Assembly (NCBI GenBank): GCA_900546075.1
Contig: URBH01000001.1
Coordinates: 62,001 to 126,000, forward strand
From: an uncultured Eubacteriales bacterium
GTDB taxonomy: Bacteria > Bacillota > Clostridia > Oscillospirales > Oscillospiraceae
DNA length: 64,000 nucleotides
Direction: 5' to 3'
The position numbers were made by a program, and so were the translations under genes. A model generated the notes under the pieces. It ran no database searches, had not been told where the DNA came from, and worked only from the letters and a program-made list of their open reading frames with translations. Of the stretch, positions 35,907-43,847 are shown one piece after another. Positions within the stretch are counted from its first letter, which is position 1; each line of letters begins with the position of its first letter.

Positions 35907-38114
35907 TTAGAACAGGCCGATGCACTTGACCATGTAGCCGGAGTAATCGGGCAGGAAAGTATCCAGATAGGTCTGAGGATCGCCGTAGTCGGGGCCCCAG
36001 CCGGAGACATCGTAGAAGTCGTAGTTGGCTTCATAACCGAAGTCGGTGTAGTAGCCGGCGTAGTACCAGGCGTTGGAATCAACGCACTCAACCAGGTTGA
36101 CGATCACGGCGCCGCCCAGGACAGTCTCAATGGACTTCTTCAGGGCATTGGCGCGGTTGCCGAAAGCTTCGGAACCGGAGAAGTAGGGGAGATCCATGTA
36201 GATGGGGTTCTCAGCGGAAACCTCGACGCCCTCAGCAGCCAGCTCTTCAACAGCGGTGGCCAGCTCGGCAGCAGCCTCATCGGGGTTGTACCAGCCGTCG
36301 AACTGAGTGGAGGAACCAGCGCCGCCTTCGGCCTCGGGATCCCACACCTTGATGGTCAGGCCGTCAGCGTCGATCTGAGCCTGCACGATGGCGCCGTAGT
36401 AGGTGCCGGCGGGGAAGGTGGTGGCAGTGCCGTTGATGTCAACGGTGGTGTCCTCTTCCAGAGAGACGAAGTTGCCGGGGGTGTAGGTGTTGACCAGGGA
36501 AGCGTACTTCAGATCTTCACCGACGGTCTGAGCGTTGTAGGTAGCACGATCCAGCGCGAACATGATGGCGCGGCGGAAGTGCACGTTCAGGAAGGCAGCG
36601 TTGGTGCGGGTCATAGCCTCCTCGTCGCCATCTTTGGGAGAGACGACGGAGCCGTCATTGACGTTGGAGGTAGCGGCACGGTTGACGTTCAGGAACGCGC
36701 TGAAGGTAGTCGCGTCGGTGGCGGAAACGTAAGCCAGGGTGTCAAACACGCCGTCGGTCTTGGCCTGCTCGGCAGCGGAGGCGTTCAGGCCGGCGCCGTC
36801 CAGAACACCGGATATGGTGTCGTTGTAGGCCTTCAGAGCGTCCTGGCCGTCGTTGTACAGCCAAGTCAGGGTCTTGATGGTGATGTTGTCCTTGTTCCAG
36901 TAAGCGGGGTTCGCGGTGAACACGATGGTGTTCTCGGAGGTGAAGTTGGACACCAGGTAAGGACCGCAGTAAGCGATGTCACTGGGGGTCTTGCCGTAGG
37001 TGTAGGAAGCAGCGGAGTTGTCGAAGTCGGCACCGAACTTGCCGCCCTTGGACTCGTAGTAGCTGCGGCTCATAGGAGCAAACACATTGTAGCCCAGCAT
37101 GGTCATGAAGAAGGAGGTGGGCTGGCAGAGGGTGTACTCGACGGTGTAGTCGTCAACGGCCTTGACGCCGACCTCAGCAAAGTCGGTGACGTCGCCGGAG
37201 ATGTACTCGCTGGCATTGACAATGATGCCCTCGATCAGGTACTCCAGGCCGCCCATGACATCCATCATGTGCTGCATGCCGGCGACAAAGTCGTCAGCCT
37301 TCACTTCGCCGACCTCACGGCCCTGAGAGTCGACCCACTTCGCGCCCTGACGCAGGTGGAAGGTGTAGGTCAGGCCGTCGTCGGAAACTTCCCAGCTCTC
37401 AGCTAGGGCGGGCTGCATGACGTTCTCGCAGTCGTACTCGACCAGGCCGTCGTAGGTGTTGACAATGGCCTCGGCGTCAGCAGCACGGGAGGTAGCCAGA
37501 ATGTCCCAGGTCTTGGGATCGGAGGAGAACTTGCCGCCGGGAGCGTAGGTGTCCTTAATGGTGTAGCCCTTGCTCTCCAGCAGCTTGGTAGCCTCGGCAG
37601 CGTAGGTGCCGGTGCCCTTCAGCTCGGCCCACAGAGCCTTCAGCTCGTCACGGTCAGCGGTCTTGATGGGCTCGGTGGTGACGATGGCGTTGTGATAACG
37701 CTGGGCGTCATTGCCCCACAGAACACTGGAGTAGCTGTAGGGAGCCACACGGGAGATGGCGTAGTTGCCGCCTTTTGCGGTCAGGGGCATCAGGGTGGCG
37801 GACTCCAGCAGCTTGGCCTCGGCAATGGCCATCAGAGCGTAACGCTCGGAGACATTGTCGGTGACCGCCTTACCGGCGTCATAGGCCGCGATGAAGTCGC
37901 CCAGCACGTCATTGTAGATGGCTTCGGACAGAGCGTCGTAGTCATCGCGGATGTCGGCATAGGGGTCTACGTACTCAGCAGCCGCAGTTGCCTCGGTCGT
38001 GGCAACAGGAGCGCCGGTGCTGGGGGTGTCGGTGGTCTTGCCGCCGCAGGCAGCCAGGCTCAGAACCATGACCAGAGCCAGCAGCAGACTCACGATCTTG
38101 TTGAACTTTTTCAT
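35907..38114 (-). CDS. oppA: Opp-type substrate-binding lipoprotein OppA with apparently permuted domain order
   Basis: A 735-residue lipoprotein: signal peptide ending LSLAAC with the lipidated cysteine at residue 23, then a Thr/Ala-rich linker. From about residue 200 it follows the family 5 binding-protein (SBP_bac_5) pattern: ATSRAADAEAIVNTYDGLVE, then ALAESWEVSDDGLTYTFHLR. It stops abruptly after GWGPDYGDPQTYLDTF, where normal OppA continues for about 80-100 residues. The missing final part seems to be at the N-terminus: DYDAL (58-62) and ERYALMAIAEAKLLESATLM (90-109) match the usual end of OppA. The substrate is probably peptides but could be another amphipathic solute. It is the first gene of the operon. 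Confidence 0.93.
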   Translation of the reverse strand: MKKFNKIVSLLLALVMVLSLAACGGKTTDTPSTGAPVATTEATAAAEYVDPYADIRDDYDALSEAIYNDVLGDFIAAYDAGKAVTDNVSERYALMAIAEAKLLESATLMPLTAKGGNYAISRVAPYSYSSVLWGNDAQRYHNAIVTTEPIKTADRDELKALWAELKGTGTYAAEATKLLESKGYTIKDTYAPGGKFSSDPKTWDILATSRAADAEAIVNTYDGLVEYDCENVMQPALAESWEVSDDGLTYTFHLRQGAKWVDSQGREVGEVKADDFVAGMQHMMDVMGGLEYLIEGIIVNASEYISGDVTDFAEVGVKAVDDYTVEYTLCQPTSFFMTMLGYNVFAPMSRSYYESKGGKFGADFDNSAASYTYGKTPSDIAYCGPYLVSNFTSENTIVFTANPAYWNKDNITIKTLTWLYNDGQDALKAYNDTISGVLDGAGLNASAAEQAKTDGVFDTLAYVSATDATTFSAFLNVNRAATSNVNDGSVVSPKDGDEEAMTRTNAAFLNVHFRRAIMFALDRATYNAQTVGEDLKYASLVNTYTPGNFVSLEEDTTVDINGTATTFPAGTYYGAIVQAQIDADGLTIKVWDPEAEGGAGSSTQFDGWYNPDEAAAELATAVEELAAEGVEVSAENPIYMDLPYFSGSEAFGNRANALKKSIETVLGGAVIVNLVECVDSNAWYYAGYYTDFGYEANYDFYDVSGWGPDYGDPQTYLDTFLPDYSGYMVKCIGLF

Positions 38115-38192
38115 TTTGAAAAAATCCTCCTTTTCTTATTTTTTATGACAACTGCCCCGCCGTCCGGCAGGGCAATGGCCTTACAGCACACA

Positions 38193-38235
38193 TTCTTTTC
38201 CCGGATGGGAAAAGAAAATTGGCGGTACCGCCAAT
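38193..38235 (-). promoter_or_regulatory. Structured 5' leader of oppA
   Basis: The oppA leader of about 150 nt holds an 18-bp perfect palindrome ATTGGCGGTACCGCCAAT (38218-38235) directly followed on the mRNA by a 10-bp hairpin TTCTTTTCCC/GGGAAAAGAA (38193-38216). A weaker GC-rich hairpin lies nearer the start codon. The palindrome could be an operator or an RNA structure; no known regulator motif was recognised. Confidence 0.5.
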
Positions 38236-38277
38236 GCGTCGGTTGCCCTAGGGAATTCCGACTGATTGCACCCTTTT

Positions 38278-38306
38278 ATTATGCACTGTCCGCGTGTGAA
38301 TGTCAA
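38278..38306 (-). promoter_or_regulatory. SigA promoter of the opp operon
   Basis: On the minus strand a consensus TTGACA (38301-38306) and CATAAT (38278-38283) are 17 bp apart, followed by the structured leader. The rest of the 38307-38462 gap is AT-rich with no further signal seen. Confidence 0.85.
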
Positions 38307-38462
38307 ATGTTTTTTAACATTTCATTAAAATTCACAACAATTCGCCGCCGGTTTGGCTGGTTTTGTGCATTTGGCATAATCGAACAAATTCAGCCGGTCA
38401 AGCCCATGACCTTTTCAGCCAAAACCACCAGTTTTTACCCAAGAAATCCGCCTATCCCGCCG

Positions 38463-39752
38463 TCATTTTGCCAATACTCCGGCTTTGCAGAGCTTGTACA
38501 GTTCTTCCGCCGCCAGGCGGGTCTTCGCCACCGGGCAGCCCTTCTTTGGGAAGCAGTAATACAGGCACCGGTTGTCGCCGATGCAGATGGTGTCCGCGAT
38601 CTCGTACCAGTAGTAGTCGGCGTACAGGCCGTAGGAGGCCGTGGGCTTCTGGGTGTAGCGGAGACGGCCGTCGCAGCCCGTGAGGGTGAAGCCCTCACGG
38701 TCGTGGGTCAGATGCCCCTGCCCTACCTTATAAATGGCCTTGAAATCCACCATCATGGCAATGTCCACGTCGATGTCCAGCCTGTAGGTTCCGTCCGCAA
38801 GCTCCCGGCGCACCTGCTCCCGCTCCCAGCGATACCAGTCGGGGATGTGGGCAAACTCCGTCTCCCCCTCCGACGCCGCCAGGTCGCCGATGGGGGTCAG
38901 CTCCCAGTGCCTGCCGCAATGGCGGCAGGTCAGGCCGGTGCCCTTGCCCGTCAGCTCCCCCTCCGCAGCGCAATGGGGACATTTATACAGAATGCGCTCC
39001 AGGCCGTCCGCCCGAAAGCCGTCGGTGATCTGGACGCCGTTTTCCTTCTGCCAGCGGAACTGGTCAAAGGAAAAGGCCGCGTCCAGCCCGTCGGACAGCT
39101 CCTTGACGGATTTCTCCTTCAAGTCCTCCCGGCTGTAGAGCAACCGCACCTTCGCCGAAACGGGGACGCTTTTGCGCACCTGCAATTCGTTGTACAGCGG
39201 GTTGCGGCTGAACGCGCCGAAGGTCTCGATCATCACCACCGGGACGTCCAGCTTTTTCAGCAGCACGCCCATTTTCCGGGGCAGCGCCGTGCAGGTGCCG
39301 TCGAAGGAATAGCTGGCCTCCGGGTACATGAGAACGCTGGTTTTCAAATCCTTCAGGCAGTAGACCATATCCTGCACCAGGGTCAGGTCGGTGACGAATT
39401 TCCGGGTGGGTACGCAGCCGATGGTGCGCATCGCCCAGGCCATCAGGCCGCCCAGACCCACAAAGCCGTCGGAGGTGCAAATAATATTGTAGGGTCTGGG
39501 GTACAGGATGGTGCTTGCGATCTGCAAATCCAGGAAGCAGGAGTGGTTCATGAGGATCAGGCAGGGCTCGTTCCTGCCTACCTTCTCCATGCCCTCGCTG
39601 GTGTAACGGAACCGGGTTCCGGCCAGTCCCAGGGCGGAGAGTCCCCGGATGAGGGTACGCCAGAAGATGCCGGGCTTAACGGGATGCAGATGGGGATACT
39701 GGGGCAGCGCCATGACTTTATCGTAGTCCAGTTCTCTGACGGTGGTTTTCAT
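38463..39752 (-). CDS. PlsC-type acyltransferase with zinc-ribbon insertion
   Basis: A 429-residue protein. The N-terminal half is a lysophospholipid acyltransferase (LPLAT) domain: the catalytic motif NHSCFLD is near residue 69 and a second block MYPEASYSFDG near residue 142, in place of the usual FPEGTRS. It is followed near residue 250 by a four-cysteine zinc ribbon (CPHC and CRHC, 15 residues apart) and a C-terminal domain of about 160 residues that I do not recognise. It would acylate a lysophospholipid or glycolipid at the membrane, but the substrate is uncertain. It has its own promoter and is transcribed away from the amino acid transporter. Confidence 0.83.
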   Translation of the reverse strand: MKTTVRELDYDKVMALPQYPHLHPVKPGIFWRTLIRGLSALGLAGTRFRYTSEGMEKVGRNEPCLILMNHSCFLDLQIASTILYPRPYNIICTSDGFVGLGGLMAWAMRTIGCVPTRKFVTDLTLVQDMVYCLKDLKTSVLMYPEASYSFDGTCTALPRKMGVLLKKLDVPVVMIETFGAFSRNPLYNELQVRKSVPVSAKVRLLYSREDLKEKSVKELSDGLDAAFSFDQFRWQKENGVQITDGFRADGLERILYKCPHCAAEGELTGKGTGLTCRHCGRHWELTPIGDLAASEGETEFAHIPDWYRWEREQVRRELADGTYRLDIDVDIAMMVDFKAIYKVGQGHLTHDREGFTLTGCDGRLRYTQKPTASYGLYADYYWYEIADTICIGDNRCLYYCFPKKGCPVAKTRLAAEELYKLCKAGVLAK

Positions 39753-39784
39753 AAGGCATCCTCCCGGCCGCGGTATTTGTGTAA

Positions 39785-39813
39785 ATTATACCAGATACCG
39801 GCAGCCCCGTCAA
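39785..39813 (-). promoter_or_regulatory. SigA promoter of the acyltransferase gene
   Basis: On the minus strand TTGACG (39808-39813) and TATAAT (39785-39790) are 17 bp apart, about 30 bp before the start codon. Confidence 0.82.
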
Positions 39814-39828
39814 CCGGCGGTTCTCGGC

Positions 39829-40015
39829 TGTATATTCACTCACAATGAATAATATGCAATATTCCGTTGGAATAATTTAGGATGAATCCCCTGAATATTC
39901 ACATATACAGATCGAATTTCCGTGTTTTTGTAGTATTTTCATTATATACAGCCTGATTTTTCTTTCATTGTTGTATATTCACCCAATTGACGATGAATAA
40001 CATACGCGCTATAAT
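39829..40015 (+). promoter_or_regulatory. Promoter and possible ArgR-like operators of the amino acid ABC operon
   Basis: TTGACG (39987-39992) and TATAAT (40010-40015) are separated by 17 bp. Around and upstream lie repeated half-sites: TGTATATTCA at 39829-39838 and again at 39972-39981, TGAATATTCA at 39892-39901, and TGAATA at 39846-39851 and 39994-39999. The last pair flanks the -35 box. ATTCA/TGAAT half-sites resemble ArgR boxes, but their spacing is not the classical one, so the regulator is a guess. Confidence 0.6.
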
Positions 40016-40074
40016 GCAGGCATAAATTCCCTCCCCCCTTCGGGAGGCCAAAAATGAAAAGGAGAGTAAAAACT

Positions 40075-40914
40075 ATGAAAAAGGTATTCGCACTTGCGCT
40101 GACCGTTCTGATGGTCATGTCCATGTTCGCCGGCTGCGGCAGCAGCAACACCGCCAAGGCCACCACCGCCGCCACCGAGGCTCCTGCCACCACCGCCGAG
40201 GCCACGGCCGCTGAGACCACAGCCGCCGCTTCCGAGCTGAAGACCGTCGAGGCCGGCAAGCTGATCATGTCCACCAACGCCGCCTTCCCTCCCTATGAGA
40301 TGGTTGCCGACGACGGCAGCCTCGAGGGCATTGACGTAGAGGTCGCCGGCGCCATCGCCGGGAAGCTGGGTCTGGAGCTGGTCGTGGACGATATGGACTT
40401 TGACGCCGCTCTGCTGGCTGTGCAGCAGAATAAGTCCGACATCGTTATGGCCGGTGTCACCGTCACTGAGGATCGGCAGCTGGTCATGAACTTCTCCGAC
40501 AGCTACGCCACTGGCGTGCAGGTGGTCATCGTCAAGGAAGGCTCCGACGTGACCCTGGACAACCTGGGCGAGAAGATGATCGGCACCCAGCGCGGCACCA
40601 CCGGCAACATCTACACCACCGACGACTACGGCGACGATCATGTCACCGCCTATGACAACGGCGCTTCCGCCGTGCAGGCTCTGCTGAACGGTCAGGTTGA
40701 CTGCGTGGTCATCGACTCCGCTCCCGCCGAAGCCTTTGTGGCCGCCAACGCCGGTCTGACCATTCTGGACACCGAGTACGTCACCGAGAACTACGCCATC
40801 GGCGTGAACAAGGACAACACCGCCCTGCTCGACGCCATCAACCAGGCGCTGGCCGAGCTGACCGCCGACGGCACCGTTCAGGCCATCGTCGACAAGTACA
40901 TCACCGCCGAATAA
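40075..40914 (+). CDS. Polar amino acid ABC transporter substrate-binding lipoprotein
   Basis: A 279-residue family 3 binding protein. The signal peptide ends MSMFAGC, giving a lipidated cysteine near residue 21, followed by a Thr/Ala-rich linker. The mature domain starts with KLIMSTNAAFPPYEMVADDG and shows GIDVEVAGAIAGKLGLELVV and RQLVMNFSDSYATGVQVVIV, the standard pattern of polar amino acid binding proteins (Arg/Lys/His, Gln or cystine). I chose the ATG at 40075 with AAAAGGAGAG upstream, rather than an ATG at 40054 that precedes the ribosome binding site. It is first in a three-gene operon. Confidence 0.93.
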   Translation: MKKVFALALTVLMVMSMFAGCGSSNTAKATTAATEAPATTAEATAAETTAAASELKTVEAGKLIMSTNAAFPPYEMVADDGSLEGIDVEVAGAIAGKLGLELVVDDMDFDAALLAVQQNKSDIVMAGVTVTEDRQLVMNFSDSYATGVQVVIVKEGSDVTLDNLGEKMIGTQRGTTGNIYTTDDYGDDHVTAYDNGASAVQALLNGQVDCVVIDSAPAEAFVAANAGLTILDTEYVTENYAIGVNKDNTALLDAINQALAELTADGTVQAIVDKYITAE

Positions 40915-40928
40915 TGTAACCTGCTTAG

Positions 40929-40954
40929 CCAAGGGCGGCTCAGGCCGCCCTTGG
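40929..40954 (+). terminator. Hairpin after the binding-protein gene
   Basis: An 11-bp stem (CCAAGGGCGGC and complement, 4-base loop) lies just after the stop with no T-run. It probably stabilises the binding-protein mRNA and allows partial read-through to the permease. Confidence 0.6.
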
Positions 40955-41043
40955 CGACGTTTCGTTGTATTCGGAAAACCGTCCTTCCCGGGGGGAGGCC
41001 GATTTTCTGCGTATAGCACACATTTTAATGAGAAGGTGAAGCT

Positions 41044-41805
41044 GTGGAACTTTACGAACTTTGGAAACCCCTGATGCGGGACGGCACCGCATCCTTCTGG
41101 CAGGAATTCTACGTCAAATTCTACCAGGCGTTTATTGACGGCAACCGGTGGAAGCAGTACTTAAACGGCGTCGGCACCACCCTGCTGGTCACGGCCCTGG
41201 CGCTGGCCCTGGGCATTCTTCTCGGCATTCTGGTGGCCGTGATCCGAACCGCCCACGACCAGCAGCGGACAGGACACAAAAATCCCATTCTCGGTCTGTT
41301 CAACGGCATCTGCAAGGTATACGTCACCGTCATCCGCGGCACGCCCATGATGGTGCAGCTGCTGATTATGGGCTTCGTGATCTTCTCCTTCTCCCGGAAT
41401 TACACCATGGTGGGCGCCCTGACCCTGGGCATCAATTCCGGCGCTTACGTCTCCGAGATCATCCGGGGCGGCCTGATGTCCCTTGACCCCGGTCAGGCCG
41501 AAGCGGGACGGAGCCTTGGCCTCGGCTACATCGACACCATGCGTCTGATCGTCATTCCCCAGGCCTTCAAGGCCATTTTACCGGCGCTCGGCAACGAGTT
41601 CATCATGCTGCTGAAGGACACCTCCCTGATCACCGTCATCGGCGGCAAGGAAATGGTCTACGCCGCCCAGGCCATTTACGGCCGCACCTACGAGCAGATG
41701 TTCCCCCTCATCGGCATCGCCTGCATCTATCTGGTGCTGGTCATGGTATTCAGCTGGCTGCAAAGTTTACTGGAAAGGAGGCTGCGTCAAAGTGATCGAC
41801 GTTAA
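41044..41805 (+). CDS. Polar amino acid ABC transporter permease
   Basis: A 253-residue HisM/GlnP-type permease. After a hydrophilic N-terminus of about 35 residues it shows the conserved [20 protein letters not shown], the motif [11 protein letters not shown] and the coupling loop [20 protein letters not shown], followed by [20 protein letters not shown]. The start is a GTG at 41044 with AGAAGG upstream. It overlaps the ATPase gene by 14 bases. One permease gene suggests a homodimer. Confidence 0.95.
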   Translation: MELYELWKPLMRDGTASFWQEFYVKFYQAFIDGNRWKQYLNGVGTTLLVTALALALGILLGILVAVIRTAHDQQRTGHKNPILGLFNGICKVYVTVIRGTPMMVQLLIMGFVIFSFSRNYTMVGALTLGINSGAYVSEIIRGGLMSLDPGQAEAGRSLGLGYIDTMRLIVIPQAFKAILPALGNEFIMLLKDTSLITVIGGKEMVYAAQAIYGRTYEQMFPLIGIACIYLVLVMVFSWLQSLLERRLRQSDRR

Positions 41806-42514
41806 GCATCTGAGCAAATCCTTCGGTGACCATCTGGTTCTCAAGGACATCTCCGAACACATCTACCCCGGGGACAAAATGGTCATCATCGGCCCCTCCG
41901 GCTCCGGCAAATCCACGTTCCTGCGCAGTCTGAACCTGCTGGAGGAACCCACCTCCGGCACCATCACCTTTGACGGCGAGGTCATCACCGACCCCAAGGC
42001 CAATATCGACCTGGTTCGCCGGAAAATGGGCATGGTGTTCCAGCACTTTAACCTCTTCCCCAACATGACCATCCGGAAAAATATCACCCTCGCCCCCGTG
42101 CGCACCGGCCTGATGACCCAGGCGGAGGCGGACGACAAGGCCACCCAGCTGCTGCGCCGGGTCAGTCTGGAAGAAAAGGCGGACGCCTACCCCAATCAGC
42201 TCTCCGGCGGTCAGAAGCAGAGAATTGCCATCGTCCGGGCGCTGGCCATGAACCCCAAGGTCATGCTCTTCGACGAGCCTACCTCCGCCCTTGACCCGGA
42301 AATGGTGGGCGAGGTTCTCGCCGTCATGAAGGAGCTGGCGGAAAGCGGCATGACCATGGTGGTCGTCACCCACGAGATGGGCTTTGCCCGGGAGGTGGGC
42401 AACCGGGTGCTGTTCATGGACGACGGAAAAGTCCTGGAGCAAGGCTCCCCTGCCCAGCTTTTCGGCAATCCCCAGAATCCCCGCTTGCAGGATTTCCTGT
42501 CCAAGGTTCTGTAA
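41792..42514 (+). CDS. Polar amino acid ABC transporter ATPase
   Basis: A 240-residue ATPase of the GlnQ/HisP type. Walker A is GPSGSGKST (about residue 32), Q-loop [12 protein letters not shown], signature [11 protein letters not shown] and Walker [16 protein letters not shown], with the switch histidine in [11 protein letters not shown]. Translation starts at a GTG inside the permease gene, so the two are coupled. A strong terminator follows directly. Confidence 0.96.
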   Translation: MIDVKHLSKSFGDHLVLKDISEHIYPGDKMVIIGPSGSGKSTFLRSLNLLEEPTSGTITFDGEVITDPKANIDLVRRKMGMVFQHFNLFPNMTIRKNITLAPVRTGLMTQAEADDKATQLLRRVSLEEKADAYPNQLSGGQKQRIAIVRALAMNPKVMLFDEPTSALDPEMVGEVLAVMKELAESGMTMVVVTHEMGFAREVGNRVLFMDDGKVLEQGSPAQLFGNPQNPRLQDFLSKVL

Positions 42515-42522
42515 ATATTCTG

Positions 42523-42555
42523 ATATCCCAGCCTTTCAGGCTGGGATATTTTTTG
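42523..42555 (+). terminator. Rho-independent terminator of the amino acid ABC operon
   Basis: A 12-bp stem (ATATCCCAGCCT and complement, 3-base loop) is followed by TTTTTT. Confidence 0.93.
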
Positions 42556-42564
42556 CCCAAGTAC

Positions 42565-42605
42565 TTGACAAATCTGTTATATCTGTATATACTGCACATA
42601 TACAG
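42565..42605 (+). promoter_or_regulatory. Promoter with overlapping GntR-type operator
   Basis: A consensus TTGACA (42565-42570) and TATACT (42588-42593) are 17 bp apart. The inverted repeat CTGTATAT (42583-42590) and ATATACAG (42598-42605) covers the -10 box, an ideal position for autorepression by the GntR protein encoded next. Confidence 0.85.
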
Positions 42606-42629
42606 TTGTAACAGAAGTGAGGTGCCAAT

Positions 42630-43001
42630 GTGACCGTATTGATCGACAACAAGTGTAGCCTTCCCATTTACGACCAGATCTACTCCCAGATCAAAGCCCA
42701 GATCATCAGCGGCGAGCTTCAGGAGCACGAAGCCCTGCCCTCCATCCGGAGTCTCGCCAAGGATTTGCGCATCAGCGTGATCACCACCAAGCGTGCCTAC
42801 GACGAGCTGGAAAAAGAGGGATTTATCTACACCATCGCCGCCAAGGGCTGCTTCGTGGCTCCCAAAAACGTGGAGCTGCTCCGAGAGGAGACCCTGAAAA
42901 ACATCGAAAATCACATTGACCAGATCGTCCGCCTTTCCCAGTCCGTCGGCCTGAGTGAGCAGGAAGTTCTGGATATGGTCAAATTTGCCATGGAGGATTG
43001 A
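42630..43001 (+). CDS. GntR family regulator, YtrA subfamily
   Basis: A 123-residue repressor with a winged-helix DNA-binding domain at the N-terminus (IYDQIYSQIKAQIISGELQE, then LPSIRSLAKDLRISVITTKR) and a short C-terminal helical part instead of a large ligand domain, the layout of YtrA regulators. Such regulators control adjacent ABC exporters. The start is a GTG with GTGAGGTG upstream. The inverted repeat over its promoter is the probable binding site. It is followed by the ATPase gene after 2 bp. Confidence 0.93.
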   Translation: MTVLIDNKCSLPIYDQIYSQIKAQIISGELQEHEALPSIRSLAKDLRISVITTKRAYDELEKEGFIYTIAAKGCFVAPKNVELLREETLKNIENHIDQIVRLSQSVGLSEQEVLDMVKFAMED

Positions 43002-43003
43002 AC

Positions 43004-43846
43004 ATGAACGCATTGGAAATACGGGATTTAACCAAGCATTACGCCGGTTTTTCCCTGGATCATCTGAACCTGACCCTGCCCTGGGGCTGCATCATGGGGC
43101 TTGTGGGGGAAAACGGCGCGGGAAAAAGCACCACCATCAAGCTCATTCTCAATACCGTCTCCCGGGACGGCGGCACCGTCACCATTTTAGGCCGGGACAA
43201 CCGGGAAAATCTGTGCCTTTCCAAAGAAGAGATCGGCGTGGTTCTGGACGAGGTGGGCATCTCCGCCTGTCTCACCGCCCGGCAGATCGGGAAAATCATG
43301 CAGGGCATTTACCGCAGCTGGGACGATGCGGTTTTTACCGACTATCTGACCCGTCTTGCTGTCCCCGCGGACAAGAAATTCAAGGAGTTTTCCAGGGGCA
43401 TGAAAATGAAGCTGGGCATTGCCGTCGCCCTGTCCCACCACCCAAGGCTTCTGATTCTGGACGAAGCCACCAGCGGCCTTGACCCGGTCGTCCGGGACGA
43501 GGTCATGGACATTTTTAACGAATTTACGCGGGACGAAAACCACGCCATTCTGATTTCCTCCCACATTGTCAGCGACCTGGAAAAGATCTGCGACTACATT
43601 GCTTTCCTTCACAAGGGCAAACTGATTCTCTGCGAGGAAAAAGACCGGCTGAAGGAGGAATACGGGGTTCTTCACTGCACCGCGCAGGACGCGGCGGCCA
43701 TTCCCGCTTCCGCCATCGTCGGCAAACGGGTGTCACCCCTCAGCTGCGAGCTTCTGGTGAAGCGGTCGGGCGTTCCCGGAAATCCCCCGTTCAGCCCGGT
43801 GGACATTGAGCAGCTGTTCATTTTCATGGCAAAGGAGGAACACTGA
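43004..43846 (+). CDS. ABC transporter ATPase (YtrB/BcrA-like)
   Basis: A 280-residue ATPase of an ABC-2 type exporter. Walker A is GENGAGKST, the signature region is the divergent FSRGMKMKLGIAVAL, and Walker B is LLILDEATSGLDPVV. The C-terminal ~60 residues are the usual accessory part of this class. I chose the ATG at 43004 with GGAGG seven bases upstream; the TTG two codons earlier overlaps the regulator stop. Cargo is unknown; related systems handle cell-wall-active peptides or envelope stress. Confidence 0.92.
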   Translation: MNALEIRDLTKHYAGFSLDHLNLTLPWGCIMGLVGENGAGKSTTIKLILNTVSRDGGTVTILGRDNRENLCLSKEEIGVVLDEVGISACLTARQIGKIMQGIYRSWDDAVFTDYLTRLAVPADKKFKEFSRGMKMKLGIAVALSHHPRLLILDEATSGLDPVVRDEVMDIFNEFTRDENHAILISSHIVSDLEKICDYIAFLHKGKLILCEEKDRLKEEYGVLHCTAQDAAAIPASAIVGKRVSPLSCELLVKRSGVPGNPPFSPVDIEQLFIFMAKEEH

Positions 43847-43847
43847 A

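Noticed and set aside
37692..39848. A 718-codon open frame across oppA, its promoter and the acyltransferase gene, on the plus strand
   Set aside because: It crosses a gene start, a promoter and another gene in antisense, and its translation is low-complexity without any family match.
40009..41019. A 336-codon frame opposite the amino acid binding-protein gene
   Set aside because: Antisense shadow of a gene with signal peptide, lipobox and family motifs.
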